From: Acidobacteriota bacterium
GTDB taxonomy: Bacteria; Acidobacteriota; Vicinamibacteria; Vicinamibacterales; Vicinamibacteraceae
Direction: 5' to 3'
NCBI GenBank assembly: GCA_023429845.1
Contig: JAEZCY010000136.1
Span: 1-5,484, forward strand
Length of the DNA stretch: 5,484 bases
Positions 5,033 through 5,484 of the stretch are shown here, piece after piece. Numbering within the stretch: position 1 is the first letter of the stretch; each line of letters starts with the position of its first letter. The notes below the pieces were generated by a model. The model was not told the origin of the DNA. It ran no database searches and saw nothing but the letters and a program-made list of their open reading frames with translations. A program made the translations under genes and the position numbers.

Positions 5033-5484
5033 TCATTCGGCCGGCTTCTCCGCGCCTGCCGTCTCCTCGGCTACGGCCTTGGCCGCCGCCGCGAGTTCTT
5101 CCGCCGTCATCTCGGCGTCATCGTCGTCGTCCACCTCGGGCCGCGGCTCGCGCTCCGGCTTGGATGGCTTCTCGACCTTCTTGATCCCGGGCCGCCCCGA
5201 CAGGATGACGTGCATGGTGTTGCCTTCCATGCGCGGCATGTTCTCGGCGATGGCGATCTCGTTCAGCTCGCCAATCAACCGCTCGAGAATCCGGCGCCCG
5301 ATCTCCGGGTGGGCAATCTCGCGACCGCGGAAGAACACCACGGCCTTGACCTTGTCACCCTCGTGCAGGAAGCGCTGGATGTTGCGCTTCTTGAAGTCGT
5401 AATCGTGCAGGTCGACCTTCGGGCGGAACTTGACTTCCTTCACCTCGATGGTCTTCTGGTGCTTGCGGGCCTGCCGCTGCTTCT
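5033..5484 (-). CDS. infC: translation initiation factor IF-3, C-terminal part
   Basis: IF3 binds the 30S subunit, prevents early joining of 50S and checks start codon and initiator tRNA. The window holds the last ~149 complete codons; the N-terminal domain lies beyond 5484. Visible are the end of the basic linker (KQRQARKHQKTIEVKEVKF) and the C-terminal domain: DLHDYDFKKRNIQRFLHEGD, KAVVFFRGREIAHPEIGR and PRMEGNTMHVILSGR. The family normally ends about here, but this protein continues for ~52 residues (5191-5036) in an acidic Glu/Ala/Pro tail that includes five Asp in a row (5131-5117). C-terminal extensions of IF3 are known in a few groups, for example Dsg of Myxococcus. infC is normally first or second in this operon, often after thrS. 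Confidence 0.97.
   Translation of the reverse strand, partial: KQRQARKHQKTIEVKEVKFRPKVDLHDYDFKKRNIQRFLHEGDKVKAVVFFRGREIAHPEIGRRILERLIGELNEIAIAENMPRMEGNTMHVILSGRPGIKKVEKPSKPEREPRPEVDDDDDAEMTAEELAAAAKAVAEETAGAEKPAE

Overview
The window is a GC-rich bacterial translation operon that runs entirely on the minus strand, so transcription goes from position 5484 towards position 1. In transcription order it holds: the 3' part of infC (initiation factor 3), rpmI (L35), rplT (L20), pheS and pheT (the two subunits of phenylalanyl-tRNA synthetase), a small coiled-coil gene resembling zapB, zapA, and then the first ~94 nt of a 6S RNA gene (ssrS) cut by the left edge. The order infC-rpmI-rplT-pheS-pheT is the classic bacterial arrangement. 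The added zapB-like/zapA pair and the 6S RNA after pheT, together with high GC and palindromic repeats, suggest an Acidobacteriota-type genome (possibly Vicinamibacteria). That placement is an inference from memory of gene order, not a proven assignment.

Right part (5484-4292): infC ends in an unusual ~52-residue acidic tail. A 61-nt gap leads to rpmI, and a 113-nt gap containing an AT-rich palindromic repeat leads to rplT. Middle (4291-4127): the 165 nt between rplT and the pheS ATG are dense in structure. They hold an 18-nt-arm inverted repeat, a strong intrinsic terminator or attenuator, and a second AT-rich repeat that touches the start of pheS. Left part (4126-201): pheS and pheT overlap by 4 nt. 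pheT is the short form lacking the N-terminal EMAP-type tRNA-binding domain, and it carries an apparent in-frame insertion of a palindromic repeat in its B5 region. The zapB-like gene and zapA follow closely. Far left (200-1): a -10-like box precedes the 6S RNA.

Functionally the genes serve translation initiation (IF3), the large ribosomal subunit (L35, L20), Phe-tRNA charging (PheST), Z-ring assembly (ZapA and the ZapB-like protein) and global control of RNA polymerase (6S RNA). The genes themselves are standard. The less expected content is non-coding: a family of AT-rich palindromic repeats in the intergenic gaps, a terminator at the site where E. coli has the pheM attenuator but with no visible Phe leader peptide, and a repeat-derived insertion inside an essential synthetase gene.
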